Below, one piece after another: positions 63,763 to 64,000 of a stretch of DNA of 64,000 bases; position 1 is the stretch's first letter; every line of letters begins with the position of its first letter. The translations under genes were made by a program, and so were the position numbers. The stretch comes from Roseibacterium elongatum DSM 19469 (GTDB taxonomy: Bacteria; Pseudomonadota; Alphaproteobacteria; Rhodobacterales; Rhodobacteraceae), in contig NZ_CP004372.1 in the NCBI RefSeq assembly GCF_000590925.1, positions 911,001 through 975,000 on the forward strand, in the 5' to 3' direction. The notes under the pieces are model-generated. The model was not told where the DNA came from and searched no databases. It worked only from the letters and a program-made list of their open reading frames with translations.

Positions 63763-64000
63763 TGCGGCGCGTCCTCCTTGGAATGCTCGTGCTGGTGGTG
63801 CTGGCGGCCGGTCTGGGCGCGTGGCGACTGGACCGCTGGATTGCCACCACCGACATCCCGCCCCTGGTCGTGGAAACAGGGGTCGAGGTGCTGGACCGGG
63901 ATGGGCGCCTGTTGCGCGCTTACACGGTCGAGGATGGCCGCTGGCGTCTGCCGGTCAGCTATGACGCCGTCGACCCCGGATTTGTCGAGATGTTGATCGC
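63762..64000 (+). CDS. pbpC: Penicillin-binding protein 1C, N-terminal part (cut by window edge)
   Basis: About 80 N-terminal codons. A membrane anchor (VLLGMLVLVVLAAGLGAW) is followed by VEVLDRDGRLLRAYTVEDGR and WRLPVSYDAVDPGFVEMLIA, the conserved front of PbpC-type bifunctional or transglycosylase proteins. The catalytic domains lie outside the window. It starts one base inside the macroglobulin stop, so the two are coupled. Confidence 0.85.
   Translation, partial: MRRVLLGMLVLVVLAAGLGAWRLDRWIATTDIPPLVVETGVEVLDRDGRLLRAYTVEDGRWRLPVSYDAVDPGFVEMLI

Overview
The window is about 64 kb of GC-rich, densely coding chromosomal DNA from an alphaproteobacterium. It most resembles the Rhodobacterales / Roseobacter group. 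The evidence is gene order and protein style: rsfS-rlmH and gpmI-envC-ctpA-rppH, an NDUFAF5-like methyltransferase beside comF and grxC, secA beside argJ-mutT, an IalB-type periplasmic protein, and a LexA-like site of the alphaproteobacterial type. No rRNA, tRNA, CRISPR array, transposase or integrase was seen. Many neighbours overlap by 1-10 nt, as expected for translationally coupled operons.

Layout. 1-811 is the start of smc (minus strand, cut by the window edge). 1078-2274 is a multi-spanning membrane protein with a good terminator. 2457-3350 is rsfS-rlmH. 3347-19119 is a cell-surface/export island of about 16 kb: capsule-type ABC export genes (kpsM, divergent from kpsE-kpsT), a beta-propeller RTX exoprotein on the plus strand, and on the minus strand an RTX subtilisin-like protease followed by a three-module glycosyltransferase, a sulfotransferase-like protein and a methyltransferase. 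The two RTX genes end in a 1,011-bp stretch that appears identical, in inverted orientation. The three sugar-modification genes lie between the two copies, so the cassette could in principle invert.

19322-23864 returns to core genes (gpmI, envC, ctpA, rppH). 23881-26854 holds a LexA-like box and a dnaE2 lacking its C-terminal domain. 26864-27855 is a frameshifted proline iminopeptidase. 27922-32332 holds ubiG, a MarR regulator, grxC, comF, an unusual methyltransferase, hemH and a 46-residue small protein. 32461-35098 is a minus-strand run of a periplasmic parvulin, argJ with a lysine-rich N-terminal tail, and mutT. 35327-40857 holds secA, an unknown secreted protein and a phosphate-binding-like/OmpA fusion. 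40872-43325 is radC, map and sfsA. 43378-45844 is a coupled trio (molybdopterin-binding-domain protein, GNAT, OmpA).

45958-47810 is a divergent LysR / class II aldolase pair. 47924-52336 holds mtgA, a glutathione transferase, queG, an epimerase-like protein, an L,D-transpeptidase and a CAP protein. 52709-55990 holds a frameshifted tiny secreted protein, rlmN, an ialB-like gene and an R. etli-type asparaginase. 55987-58158 is a hybrid histidine kinase. 58327-64000 is an alpha-2-macroglobulin coupled to pbpC, cut by the right edge.

The most notable points are the perfect inverted RTX repeat with its invertible cassette, the 16-kb insert between two core gene blocks, the shortened DnaE2 behind an SOS-like box, and two frameshifts that are either recent decay or sequencing errors. 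All similarity statements come from reading motifs by eye; no database search was run.
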